64,000 nt of DNA, taken from contig NZ_NRTA01000001.1 of assembly GCF_002286735.1 (NCBI RefSeq), positions 186,001 to 250,000 on the forward strand, given 5' to 3'. Within the stretch, counting starts at the first letter, position 1. The number at the start of each line of letters is the position of its first letter. The stretch is from Leptolyngbya sp. BC1307 (GTDB taxonomy: Bacteria; Cyanobacteriota; Cyanobacteriia; Phormidesmidales; Phormidesmidaceae). Under the pieces are notes generated by a model. The model searched no databases, was not told the DNA's origin, and worked only from the letters and a program-made list of their open reading frames with translations. A program made the position numbers and the translations under genes. Of this stretch, positions 52,145 through 60,677 are shown one piece after another.

Positions 52145-53032
52145 TTATCGCTTGAGTCGTAGTTTGCCTAATAGTCGCCCGTCCAGTACCGCTAGACCGG
52201 CTAAAATCAGAGCCATGCCTGAGGCCGCTGTGAGACTTAGCCGCTCATGTAAAAAGACGGCGCTGAGCAGCAGGGCAGAAAATGGCACCAGAAAAGAGAC
52301 TAGAGACGTTTTGACAACGCCCGCTTCCGCCAGCAGCCGGTAGTAAATCAGGTAGGCCAGGGCAGTTGGAAATATTCCTAGCGCCAGTACAGCGAGTCCG
52401 GCTGTCCACTGCCATTCCACGCTGAGTGGCCACTCTACTATCAGGGTGAGCGGCACCATAATCACCGCGCCCATTGTGACCGTCATGGTAGAAACGAGCT
52501 GAGCGGGAATCGCTTTAAACCGCCTTCCCCAAAACCCGGCTAGCGCGTAAGATAAAGCCGCCCCTAGAATTGCTAATTCGCCGAAACCTTGCAAGCTAAA
52601 CCCCTGCAAAACGCCAGGGCCGATCAGCACTATTACACCGCTAAACCCCAGTAGCACGCCCAGTCCGCGAGTCAGCGTCAGCCGCTCTCCGACGATAAAT
52701 ACCGCCAGCACCACCGTAAAGATAGGCGCAGCCGCAATCAAGATAGAAGCCAAACTAGCGCTAATGTGCTGTTGCGCCCATACCACCAATCCAAACGGCA
52801 GTAGATTATTGAGTATGCTCAGTCCGGCGCACTGTACCCAGAGCCTCCGTTGCTGAGGCCAGCGCCGCCCCTGTCTTAAAATGACGAGATTAAGCATGAC
52901 TGCGGCCACGCCCATACGCCCTAAAACGATCATCAGCGGAGAAAACGTCGGCAGCGCCAGTTCCATCAGAACAAAGGCGCTACCCCAAAAGCAGGCAAGC
53001 AAAGCCAGCCACAGCCACTGCCGTAACGACAT
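52145..53032 (-). CDS. EamA/DMT-family transporter
   Basis: A 295-residue protein with ten hydrophobic segments in two EamA repeats. Hallmarks: the opening LLACFWGSAFVLMELALPTF, LIAAAPIFTVVLAVFIVGER in repeat 1, and LVSFLVPFSALLLSAVFLHE in repeat 2. It probably exports a metabolite or amino acid. It converges with the PPC-domain gene. Confidence 0.92.
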   Translation of the reverse strand: MSLRQWLWLALLACFWGSAFVLMELALPTFSPLMIVLGRMGVAAVMLNLVILRQGRRWPQQRRLWVQCAGLSILNNLLPFGLVVWAQQHISASLASILIAAAPIFTVVLAVFIVGERLTLTRGLGVLLGFSGVIVLIGPGVLQGFSLQGFGELAILGAALSYALAGFWGRRFKAIPAQLVSTMTVTMGAVIMVPLTLIVEWPLSVEWQWTAGLAVLALGIFPTALAYLIYYRLLAEAGVVKTSLVSFLVPFSALLLSAVFLHERLSLTAASGMALILAGLAVLDGRLLGKLRLKR

Positions 53033-53227
53033 ATTTTTGCCAGATGAAAGTATTGCTTAAGTAAAATTCTTTATCTAGAGAATATACAAACAGAAGACAG
53101 TCTACTTCTGACTACTGTCTACTGTCTCCTGCCTCTTAATTCTCTACCAAGCCAAAGCATTCTAGCCCAAGCCAATACCTGACGCGATCGCCTTTAGCAT
53201 CGGTAAATCTACAACAGGCAATGCTAC

Positions 53228-53422
53228 TTAACCCACCTCGTGACCCGTCGCGGTGATAGCTTGCCGAACGGAAGATTCAGACATTTCTGAGTCTACTTCT
53301 ACCGTCTTTTGCTCGATGTTAACTTTCACGTCTGCATTCTCATCGTGAACTTTGATCCCTTTGGTGATCGTATCGCCGCAGCCCGCGCACATAATGGACG
53401 GCACTTTGAAAGTCGTACTCAT
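53228..53422 (-). CDS. atx1: Atx1-type copper metallochaperone
   Basis: A 64-residue ferredoxin-fold HMA domain. The metal loop is PSIMCAGCGDT with C12 and C15, and H61 in ATGHEVG occupies the position of the histidine that in Synechocystis Atx1 also binds Cu(I). Length and sequence run closely parallel to that protein. It delivers copper to P-type ATPases for thylakoid plastocyanin/oxidase supply. A distant link is the copper amine oxidase in this same window, but nothing in the sequence couples them. Confidence 0.93.
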   Translation of the reverse strand: MSTTFKVPSIMCAGCGDTITKGIKVHDENADVKVNIEQKTVEVDSEMSESSVRQAITATGHEVG

Positions 53423-53613
53423 AGCTCAAAATCTCCTGGATAAAACCTTATGTATTAAGCATCACTGATCCTATCTGTTTAGGGGTAACCTGCCTGCCAA
53501 ATAGCGGCTTGGCAGCCGATTTTTATGGCTATAGACAGGTCTTTAGTATGTCTGGGGAGATAAATGTAAGCGGATCTGCCGTAGCTTAGGAATGAATTAT
53601 CTTCAGTAGAGGC

Positions 53614-54954
53614 TTATAACCCGCCGACAAATCGCCCGGGGCTAAGCAGCCGGTGGGGATCGAATTTTTGTTTGAGGGCGCTCATGACGCCTGAGGCATT
53701 GCCGCTGTAGCCCCAGATCTCTATCTTTTGCTTGAGCGCTTTGGGTGCTTGCAGGAGGGTCAAAAAGCCGCCGTTGATTTGGCAGTGCGATCGCAATTTT
53801 TCTAGTGCATTCACCAGCTCATCGGTCGTCTCGTTCACGCTCTCTAGCTGCACCCAGCCCAGCCCGCTACTGACCTGTAGCTTTGCCAGCGCGCTGGGCA
53901 TGACGGTTCCTAAAAGCTTCAGCATTGCCGAAATAGCACTGGGTCGCAAACCCACCTTACAAATTAAGGTGCCAGACTGGAGCACATCTCCCAGTTGCTG
54001 CCAAAAGTCCTGATCGGCTTCACCATCGAGCGACTGGCAGGTCAGGCTGTGGTCTGTGGCAATCTTTTGTAGTCGTTCTATTTGCTCCTCGACGCCAGCC
54101 GGAATGCCTTGGAACCGTGCCACCAGACTTAGCGATGTCTCGCGGTCTAGCGAATCCATCAGGCTCGCAGACAAAATATCCAGTGCCACTGGTGTTAGCC
54201 CCGATAGCCGAATGGCCGCTGCTGCCTGCTCAATCGCGGCTGTTTCTCCAGAGAGAATGAGCGATCGCGACTCTGCCTGCACCGGATACAGCCGAAAAGT
54301 CAGCTCACTCAAGATGCCCAGACTGCCGTAAGCGCCTGTCATTAGCTTCATCAGGTCGTAGCCAGCCACGTTTTTAACCACGCGCCCACCGGCTCTCGCT
54401 AGCTTGCCGTCATAGCGGGCAAACTGCACGCCGATTAGCATGTCTCGCAGCCCGCCGTAGCGCTGTCGGAGCGAACCCGTATCGGCAGTTGCGACGACCC
54501 CGCCCACTGTGGCCTGATTGGCAAAAGCCGGATCAATCGCTAAGAACTGTTTTTGCTCAACCAATAGCTGCTTGAGTTCAGCCACTTTAAGCCCCGGTTC
54601 TACAGTGACCGTATAGTCCCCAACGGCGTGCTCCACGACCCGATTTAGCCGCGCCGTACTGATTACCAAGTCAATCTGCTGAGCCAGTCCGCCCCAGCTC
54701 AGTTTGCTGCCCTGACCCATGGGCAGCGATCGCCAACCGTTTTCAGCCGCTAAGGCCATGACTTTGCTCAGCTCGGCAGTCGTCTGGGGAAAAGCGATCG
54801 CCGCCGGGGGATGATCAGTGGCGATCGCGGCCATAATTTGCTGCTGCTGATCGGGCGCTACCTTTATCCACGGCAGGCTACCGGTCTCACCTAAGGCATC
54901 AGACAGTCGGGCTGCGATCGCACTCATATACACACCGATTACATGCAAAGCCAT
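53614..54954 (-). CDS. glcE: Glycolate dehydrogenase/oxidase FAD-binding subunit
   Basis: A 446-residue FAD_binding_4 protein. PPAAIAFPQTTAELSKVMAL, LPMGQGSKLSWGG, the family block AIDPAFANQATVGGVVATAD and GRVVKNVAGYDLMKLMTGAY all fit GlcE, and the end is FDPHRLLSPGRFVGGL. I prefer the ATG at 54954 (MALHVIG) or the internal ATG at 54927 (MSAIAARLSD). A longer frame to 55137 would overlap the GST gene and adds unrelated residues. It oxidises glycolate in photorespiration with GlcD and GlcF, which are not in the window. Confidence 0.9.
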   Translation of the reverse strand: MALHVIGVYMSAIAARLSDALGETGSLPWIKVAPDQQQQIMAAIATDHPPAAIAFPQTTAELSKVMALAAENGWRSLPMGQGSKLSWGGLAQQIDLVISTARLNRVVEHAVGDYTVTVEPGLKVAELKQLLVEQKQFLAIDPAFANQATVGGVVATADTGSLRQRYGGLRDMLIGVQFARYDGKLARAGGRVVKNVAGYDLMKLMTGAYGSLGILSELTFRLYPVQAESRSLILSGETAAIEQAAAAIRLSGLTPVALDILSASLMDSLDRETSLSLVARFQGIPAGVEEQIERLQKIATDHSLTCQSLDGEADQDFWQQLGDVLQSGTLICKVGLRPSAISAMLKLLGTVMPSALAKLQVSSGLGWVQLESVNETTDELVNALEKLRSHCQINGGFLTLLQAPKALKQKIEIWGYSGNASGVMSALKQKFDPHRLLSPGRFVGGL

Positions 54955-55031
54955 GCTTACCCTACCGGATAGCCAGTCCGGACAGCCAGGCCAAATAGCC
55001 AGGCCCGATAGTCGGGCAAGCTTCAATGATT

Positions 55032-55832
55032 TCAATCGATCCCAATCGCAACTGGCCCGGTGGTCGGCGCAGACGCTGTTGGCCCAACGCTGCGCTGACG
55101 GCGAAAATCGCGATATAGCTGATCGCGCCACGTCCAAAAGACGCTGAATGCCGGATCGTCAACCAGACCAGGCACCCCTTTATCGCAAATGCCCACAGGC
55201 AAATCGACGTAGATTGATGAGGGGAACTTGAGATACATCGACAGCCCAGCGACGGTTAAATCAGCCAGCGTCGGCTGGTCGCCACATAAATAGGGCTGCG
55301 TGCCCAAAATCAGACACAGCGCTTCCAAGTCTTGACGGAGAATCTCTGTCGCCGATTTTACCGCGCCCGGCCCGAAGCCAACGCCAGTGCCCAGCAGATT
55401 GAGAATATCGCCCGGCACCGCGCCTACTGCGGTTTTCACCAGATCAGGGGTAGAAATCGGTAGCAGCGCCGTCCGAAAGTTAGGGTGCTGATTAAACGCG
55501 CCAATCATCGCTTTGCGGCCATTTAAGCCAATCGACTCGTCCGCCCAGGCTTCCATCATCAGGCACAGGCCCTTTTGCTTGGGGTCAGTCGGAATGATTG
55601 GTCGCTCTGGATATCGAGTGTCTAGATAGCGGGCGATCGCCGTTGAATCTGAAATTACCTCGTTGCCGTCTTTAAGGACGGGCACCTGCCGCTGCCCAGA
55701 CAACCTATAGAGATCTATCTGGCCAATACCTGGGGCAACTTCAATGGTTCGGTAGGGCAGCTGCTTGTAATCCAAGACCAGCCGCACCTTTTCGCAATAG
55801 TGAGACGCCTCAAACTGGTGTAGTTCTAACAT
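55032..55832 (-). CDS. Glutathione S-transferase family protein
   Basis: A 266-residue protein. The thioredoxin-fold domain has MLELHQFEASHYCEKVRLVL, QRQVPVLKDGNEVISDSTAI and ARYLDTRYPERPIIP. A helical C-terminal domain carries TQPYLCGDQPTLADLTVAGL, the N-capping/hydrophobic-staple region. Ser10 or Cys13 in EASHYCEK is the likely glutathione contact. Substrate unknown. It is upstream of glcE on the same strand, 77 bp from the preferred glcE start. Confidence 0.9.
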   Translation of the reverse strand: MLELHQFEASHYCEKVRLVLDYKQLPYRTIEVAPGIGQIDLYRLSGQRQVPVLKDGNEVISDSTAIARYLDTRYPERPIIPTDPKQKGLCLMMEAWADESIGLNGRKAMIGAFNQHPNFRTALLPISTPDLVKTAVGAVPGDILNLLGTGVGFGPGAVKSATEILRQDLEALCLILGTQPYLCGDQPTLADLTVAGLSMYLKFPSSIYVDLPVGICDKGVPGLVDDPAFSVFWTWRDQLYRDFRRQRSVGPTASAPTTGPVAIGID

Positions 55833-56237
55833 ACGAATTTCTCCTTGAATTAAGTCAGCTTCTCAGTAAAAACCGTAGGGCTGCATCGCTTTCGTAACCA
55901 GGGATTACCCCTGTTTACTTAGAAGCATCTGCCAGGGCCTTTAAAGGTCGTCTTCATCTTGACGCCTTTGGCCATAATCAGCATCTACCTAACTGCGAAC
56001 AATTTATTCTCCGATTTTTTAGATAGACTGTCCTTTGTAAAAGCTTAATAAACTGTTAGCGAAAACTTCACTTAATTAAGCTCAAACATTGCAGCTACTC
56101 CCACTGTGCAGTCGGCAGACTTGATGTCCACTGCACTGAATCTTTAGGCCAGCGATCGCGTCATCGGCCTCGCGGGTGTAAGCGGACGACTGCAATCCAT
56201 CAGGAAAAGCTCACACAGACTCAACTCAAGAGGTTCT
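55833..56237. other. Intergenic region between GST and fasciclin genes
   Basis: 405 bp of divergent promoter region. The middle (55990-56090) is A+T-rich (ctccgattttttagatagac, aacttcacttaattaagc). No ORF, tRNA, NtcA box or long repeat was found. It must hold promoters for the GST (minus) and fasciclin (plus) genes. An SD (aagagg) lies about 6 bases before the fasciclin ATG. Confidence 0.5.
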
Positions 56238-57242
56238 ATGCAAGTCAACAAGACCCCCCGCTTCGTCAGAAGCTTCGTAATTGGCTTAATTGCTAGCAGT
56301 GCAGGCGCTTTTGTCGCGCTTCCTAGCGTGGCCATGCCAGAAGCCGCAGAAGCTGCTTCCGCGACTGAAACACCCCTTTCAACAGAAGCAGCTCCCACAG
56401 CCGATGGGATGGAAGACGCTACAGCAGAGATCGAAGATGACCAGGCTACAGAATCTGCTGATGTCATGGAAATGGATGCTGACACCGTCGAGGCGGCTGA
56501 CATTGAGGCGCTGAGTGATGAGGCGATAGAAGCTTCTGACACTATGGACGGAGAACCTGTAAACGCGGCTGAAGCTGACGACGCATCGGTTGAATCAGCT
56601 GATTTAATGATGGAAGACGAAGCCGAAACCGCCGATAGCATGGAGGAAGAAGATACCGTCGAAGCCGCTGACCCAATGGCAGAAGAGGACGCTGTTGAAG
56701 CAGAAGCCTCAGACGAAATGGGAGAAGAGACCGTTGAAGCCGAAACGCTTGAGTCAGAAAGCGAAAGTGCTGAAGCGGAGATGAATACCGAAGAGTACAC
56801 TATTGCTGAATTAACAGGCAGCAGTGATTCCTTCGAGATCTTAGCGGCGGCGCTAGCGGCGGCTGATCTGACTGAAACATTGGGTCAGGAAGGTCCTTAT
56901 ACTATTTTCGCCCCGACAGATGACGCCTTTGAAGCACTGCCTGAAGGTGCCATCGAGCAGTTGCTGTTGCCCGAGAACAAAGATGTCCTCATCCAGATTC
57001 TCTCCTATCACGTAGTTCCGGGGGCACTGTTTTCTGACAGCTTAGAAACCGGCGACGTGACCTCAGTAGAAGGCAGCGACATTGCCGTCGAGGTCGGTGA
57101 TGTGGTCACCGTCAACAACGCTAACGTTTTGGTTGCCGATGTAGAAGCTAGCAATGGCGTCATTCACATCATTGACCGGGTGATTTTGCCCCCTGCTCCC
57201 CTCTCTGACGCTGGCTCTGCAAGCGTCAGTACTGTTCAGTAG
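56238..57242 (+). CDS. Exported fasciclin (FAS1) domain protein with acidic linker
   Basis: A 334-residue protein with a signal peptide (FVIGLIASSAGAFVALPSVAM). Residues about 35-185 are an extremely acidic Ala/Glu/Asp/Met-rich linker with loose repeats of the type EAADxMxEEDxVEA. A single FAS1 domain (about 187-325) shows DSFEILAAALAAADLTETLG, GPYTIFAPTDDAFEALPEGA, the H2 motif SYHVVPGALFS and NGVIHIIDRVILP. FAS1 proteins mediate surface adhesion. The linker resembles a disordered stalk that could bind cations. The opposite strand of the linker is open for 218 codons, but that is a composition effect. Confidence 0.9.
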   Translation: MQVNKTPRFVRSFVIGLIASSAGAFVALPSVAMPEAAEAASATETPLSTEAAPTADGMEDATAEIEDDQATESADVMEMDADTVEAADIEALSDEAIEASDTMDGEPVNAAEADDASVESADLMMEDEAETADSMEEEDTVEAADPMAEEDAVEAEASDEMGEETVEAETLESESESAEAEMNTEEYTIAELTGSSDSFEILAAALAAADLTETLGQEGPYTIFAPTDDAFEALPEGAIEQLLLPENKDVLIQILSYHVVPGALFSDSLETGDVTSVEGSDIAVEVGDVVTVNNANVLVADVEASNGVIHIIDRVILPPAPLSDAGSASVSTVQ

Positions 57243-57253
57243 ACCATTCTCAG

Positions 57254-57380
57254 GCGCTGCCTTCTAAATGACGATAAAACAACAGTCAGGCAGCGCTATC
57301 AAACGCTTGTGTAGTTAAACTTCTGTATATCTTGTGCTACTTCCCTCCTTGGCCCTAGCGGTTTGAGGGGGTTTCTTTTA
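57254..57380 (+). terminator. Two hairpins after the fasciclin gene
   Basis: GCGCTGCCT (57254-57262) pairs perfectly with AGGCAGCGC (57288-57296) across a 25-base loop. Further on, CCCTC (near 57346) pairs with GAGGG (near 57369) and is followed by a T-rich run (gtttctttt). The second structure fits a rho-independent terminator; the first may assist. The converging minus-strand gene ends at 57411. Confidence 0.5.
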
Positions 57381-57410
57381 GCATTTGACATGGGCGTTTG
57401 ATTGGGCAGT

Positions 57411-57857
57411 TTAATACTCTCCTGATTCTTTAATACGCCGCACCAGATACTCTCGCATTTCGATAAAGTCTTTTGAAACCCGCAAGTCAGAAGGTGCTGT
57501 TGTTTCTAGCTTAGCTGAAAACGGATTGGGAATATCTTCTACAATCCGACCAGGATTGGCATACATAAGAATAATGCGGGTGGAGAGCAGCAGCGCTTCT
57601 TCAACATCGTGCGTGATAAAGAAAATAGTCTTGTTGGTTTTTCTCCAGATATTGTGTAAGCCCATCTGCATCGATTCGCGGGTGAAGGCGTCTAAGGCTC
57701 CGAAGGGTTCGTCCATCAGGATGACTTTAGGGTCGGCGGCTAGGGCGCGGGCGATCGCCGCTCGCTGCTTCATTCCTCCCGAGAGCTGATGCGGCAGCTT
57801 TTTTGCCGCTTCTATCAAACTCACCCGCTGATCCAGGCATGACTTAATTACCGCCAT
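57411..57857 (-). pseudogene. Nitrate/taurine-type ABC ATPase, 5'-truncated
   Basis: The 148 residues are the back half of an NrtD/SsuB/TauB-type ATPase: signature [20 protein letters not shown], Walker [17 protein letters not shown], the H-loop [17 protein letters not shown], and [19 protein letters not shown]. The Walker A region and about 100-110 N-terminal residues are missing. Upstream the frame is closed and, after only 39 bp, the SDR gene's stop appears. It cannot bind ATP as it stands, so it is a deletion remnant. Typical partners (permease, binding protein) are absent. Confidence 0.85.
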
Positions 57858-57896
57858 GACGCAGTCGCTGCAACCGGCCCATCAGATATTCTATCG

Positions 57897-58676
57897 TCAT
57901 GAGCCACGCCGATAAATGAGTGTGCTAGACGACTGATCGGTGGGAACTACATAGAGTTCACTAATATTGACGTGAAGCGGACGGGTAGCAGCAAATAAGA
58001 TCAGCTCAGCAATATCTTCAGCCGTGAGCGCTGTCATGCCTTTATAGACGCTTTTAGCGCGGTCGGTATCGCCACGAAAACGCACATCGCTAAACTCTGT
58101 TTCGACAAAGCCTGGCTCGATGTTGGTGACTCGAATAGGCGTTCCTAGCAAGTCCATTTTCAATCCTTCGGAGAGCACCTTAACAGCGGCTTTAGTTGCG
58201 CAGTAAATGCTGCCGCCCGGATAGGTGTAGTGAGCGGCAATGGAGCCGATATTGATCACGTGTCCCTGGCCGCGCTCGACCATGCCAGGGACTACCGCCC
58301 GAGTGACGTATAGCAGCCCTTTAATGTTGGTGTCGATCATCTCTTCGCAGTCTTGCAGCGACACTTCATACTGCTTGTCCAAGCCGCGACTGAGGCCCGC
58401 ATTGTTGATCAGCACGTCGATCTTTTGCCAGTCGGCAGGCAGGGTATCAATCGCTGAGGTGACAGCATCAGACTGCTGCACATCTAAAGGGAGGAGTAGA
58501 GACTTGGCCTCATACGTTTTGCTCAGCTCGTCGGCTAGGGCCTGGAGCTTGTCTTTACGACGAGCAGACAAAATCAGCCGGGCTCCGGCCTCAGCAAAGA
58601 ACCGGGCGCAGGCAGCCCCGATGCCGCTGCTAGCTCCGGTGATGAGAATGGTTTGGTTTTCAAGTGCGATCGCCAT
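57897..58676 (-). CDS. Short-chain dehydrogenase/reductase (YdfG-like)
   Basis: A 259-residue classical SDR. The cofactor loop is LITGASSGIGAACARFF, NNAG appears as LINNAGLSRG, the catalytic Ser lies in NIGSIAAHYTYPGG and YxxxK is YCATK. The R in SARRKDK suggests NADP(H) preference. It most resembles 3-hydroxy acid (serine/allo-threonine) dehydrogenases. The substrate cannot be settled by eye. Confidence 0.92.
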   Translation of the reverse strand: MAIALENQTILITGASSGIGAACARFFAEAGARLILSARRKDKLQALADELSKTYEAKSLLLPLDVQQSDAVTSAIDTLPADWQKIDVLINNAGLSRGLDKQYEVSLQDCEEMIDTNIKGLLYVTRAVVPGMVERGQGHVINIGSIAAHYTYPGGSIYCATKAAVKVLSEGLKMDLLGTPIRVTNIEPGFVETEFSDVRFRGDTDRAKSVYKGMTALTAEDIAELILFAATRPLHVNISELYVVPTDQSSSTLIYRRGS

Positions 58677-58708
58677 AAAGCTACAGAAAATGAGGACTAA
58701 AAACTGAT

Positions 58709-58909
58709 TTAGATTGACACGCTAGACCGATTTTGGACGGGTACACAGCGATCCAGATAGTTTAGCAGCGCTGTTTTAAAAGGCAGTAAGTTTTTGTAAA
58801 TCTGCATATCTGGGCTGAGAGACCGAACCGCCTGAGTGAGCTGAGCGGCGGTTTCAGCAGACTGTGTTACCTGCGCCAGCGGATAGATATGCGTGCGAAT
58901 GGTAAACAA
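58709..58909 (-). CDS. Short hypothetical ORF, possibly a gene remnant
   Basis: A 66-residue frame from a TTG start. It contains IRTHIYPLAQVTQSAETAAQ and DMQIYKNLLPFKTALLNYLD, which look protein-like. The frame stays open about 18 codons further upstream (WERQTLCRLTVSQG) to a TAG, without an ATG, GTG or TTG and ribosome site in a suitable place. It may be the tail of a lost gene rather than an intact one. I recognise no family. Confidence 0.35.
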   Translation of the reverse strand: MFTIRTHIYPLAQVTQSAETAAQLTQAVRSLSPDMQIYKNLLPFKTALLNYLDRCVPVQNRSSVSI

Positions 58910-59096
58910 AATCCCCTGGCTGACAGTCAGCCGACAAAGCGTCTGACGCTCCCAGGAGTTCGGCTAGTGCTCCGCCTATAGCCGCAGGTTAGGGGGTGGT
59001 GAAAGCCAGGTGAGCGCTAGCGAGCAATCTTTGCAATAACTTCAGTCTTCTGCATAACTCGCATGGAGGTTAAAGAAGGCGATCGCTCGCCCCTCA

Positions 59097-60425
59097 TCAA
59101 GCCAAATCTTGCTCAAATCTCTCCTGGTTAAACCAGTAGTCTCCGCCCAAAAAATCAATCAGCCGCTGGGTATCATCTTCTGCTGTCTTTAAGCAGGTAG
59201 AAGCCCCTGGCGAAGGTGTGATGTTGAAAAGAATGTTTTTACCTAAGATTTTGGCCTCGCCCATTTCCAGCTTGCGGCTGTTGAGATTGACAATTTGCGG
59301 TCGAATGCCACCATAGCCAGCAGCAAACTTAAGTTCACTCAGCTTGATCATAGGAACAATCTTTCTGACCTGATGAATAAAGAAGAACTTTCCGAAAACT
59401 GGAATGTCGTAGATGAAATTCAGGATCAGATATCGCAAAATGGTCAGCTCACTCAGAATTGCAAAAAAGCTTCTGAATGCAGCCAAGCTCAGCCCAGCGG
59501 TCTTAAAGTATTCATAGACCGTACCGTAGCGGTGGCGCTCTAGCATCGGCAGCACTTTGGCCGTCGGCCCAAATCGGGTCTGGCTGGCATCGTGAACTTC
59601 CGGGTCGCCGTGAATCGCCGCGAACGGTAGCTTAGCCATCTGCACCATATAGACCTTGCCATTTAGCAAGGCAGGCGCAAAATAAAAACTGCCCGCCGCA
59701 CTCAGCAGCGCGTACTCTTTGCCGTAGCCCAGTTCTTTAGCAAACAGCAGACTGTGAGCCCCGCTGGTAACAGCTACTGTCTTAGCCAGAATAGTCTTAC
59801 CGTTAGTTTTAACCAAGTAGCTGCCCGCACCCGGTTCGATAGCGGTCACCCGAGTATTCATCATCAGCTCAATCGACTTGTCGGTGGCTTGCGTGGCCTT
59901 ATCGACAAACGACTGCGAGAGCTTTTGATAGTCCACCGCATAGCCATCGGGTGTAGAGAGAGCCAGCGTTTCTTCATCGGGCGATCGCCCCTTAATCACA
60001 TTGGGCTCTAGCGCCGCAATTTCTTCTTGGTGAATCAGCTTGAGTGCCGGGAAAAGCGTCTTAAAACTTTCGTAGCGATCGCTTAAAAATACTGCCTCAG
60101 CCGCTCCTACCCCTAGCACCATCTTGTGATACTGGGTGTAAATCTCTTGGGCCGGGTCGTGCTTGAGCAGATAGTTCTTCACCATCGTGGCCGCACGGTT
60201 GACCTTTTTGGCCTTCTCTAGGGAATAGTTGGTCTCAATATCGCCAAAGTGCAGCGTCTGACTGTTGCTTGTCTGCTTAGAGTTGACCAGCGCAACAGCC
60301 GCATTTTTCTCGATTAGAGCAATCTTACCTACATTTGTGTAGTGACTCAGACTGTAGAGCAGCGCCGTGCCGCACACGCCGCCCCCAATGATAACAACGT
60401 CGTAAATCTCTTTTTCTTCAGTCAT
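59097..60425 (-). CDS. Malate:quinone oxidoreductase-like FAD enzyme
   Basis: A 442-residue FAD oxidoreductase. The dinucleotide loop is VIIGGGVCGTALLYSLSHY; IEKNAAVALVNSKQTSNSQT and LHFGDIETNY follow the Mqo layout, as do AVTSGAHSLLFAKELGYG, FGPTAKVLPMLERHRYG and the final PSPGASTCLKTAEDDTQ. Mqo oxidises malate to oxaloacetate and reduces quinone. Some relatives act on other 2-hydroxy acids, and the family position here is not certain. Peripheral membrane location is expected. Confidence 0.85.
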   Translation of the reverse strand: MTEEKEIYDVVIIGGGVCGTALLYSLSHYTNVGKIALIEKNAAVALVNSKQTSNSQTLHFGDIETNYSLEKAKKVNRAATMVKNYLLKHDPAQEIYTQYHKMVLGVGAAEAVFLSDRYESFKTLFPALKLIHQEEIAALEPNVIKGRSPDEETLALSTPDGYAVDYQKLSQSFVDKATQATDKSIELMMNTRVTAIEPGAGSYLVKTNGKTILAKTVAVTSGAHSLLFAKELGYGKEYALLSAAGSFYFAPALLNGKVYMVQMAKLPFAAIHGDPEVHDASQTRFGPTAKVLPMLERHRYGTVYEYFKTAGLSLAAFRSFFAILSELTILRYLILNFIYDIPVFGKFFFIHQVRKIVPMIKLSELKFAAGYGGIRPQIVNLNSRKLEMGEAKILGKNILFNITPSPGASTCLKTAEDDTQRLIDFLGGDYWFNQERFEQDLA

Positions 60426-60452
60426 TCGTTTCTCTACCCTGAATTTCTCTAT

Positions 60453-60476
60453 CCTTAAAAGAGCCCTTAAAAGAGC
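60453..60476. repeat. 12-bp tandem duplication
   Basis: The unit ccttaaaagagc is present twice in direct succession (60453-60464, 60465-60476) in the spacer upstream of the Mqo-like gene. It lies within the likely promoter region of that minus-strand gene. Confidence 0.9.
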
Positions 60477-60677
60477 ATTGAGTTAGTCATTGCAAAGTAC
60501 TCGCAAAAACTGTAAATCTGCTGTGTTCGTCGATGCTTTTTCAGTATAGCGCTGACGCTTAGCACCCCGGATTAGCTTGGCCTGCCTAAATTTTGATCCC
60601 CCAGAGCGCTTTTGGTCACGCAAGCTTTCTCTGGGGTGGCATACTGAGAGCTGTAACTGCCAGAAGTTTTTGGAATC

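Noticed and set aside
54955-55137. N-terminal extension of GlcE to 55137
   Set aside because: It would overlap the GST gene by about 100 bp and adds residues unrelated to the FAD_binding_4 family; the ATG at 54954 or 54927 fits better.
56144-56800. 218-codon open frame antisense to the fasciclin gene
   Set aside because: It is almost only Ser, Ala, Val and Ile, a by-product of the Glu/Ala/Asp-rich coding strand; the plus-strand frame has a signal peptide and a FAS1 domain.
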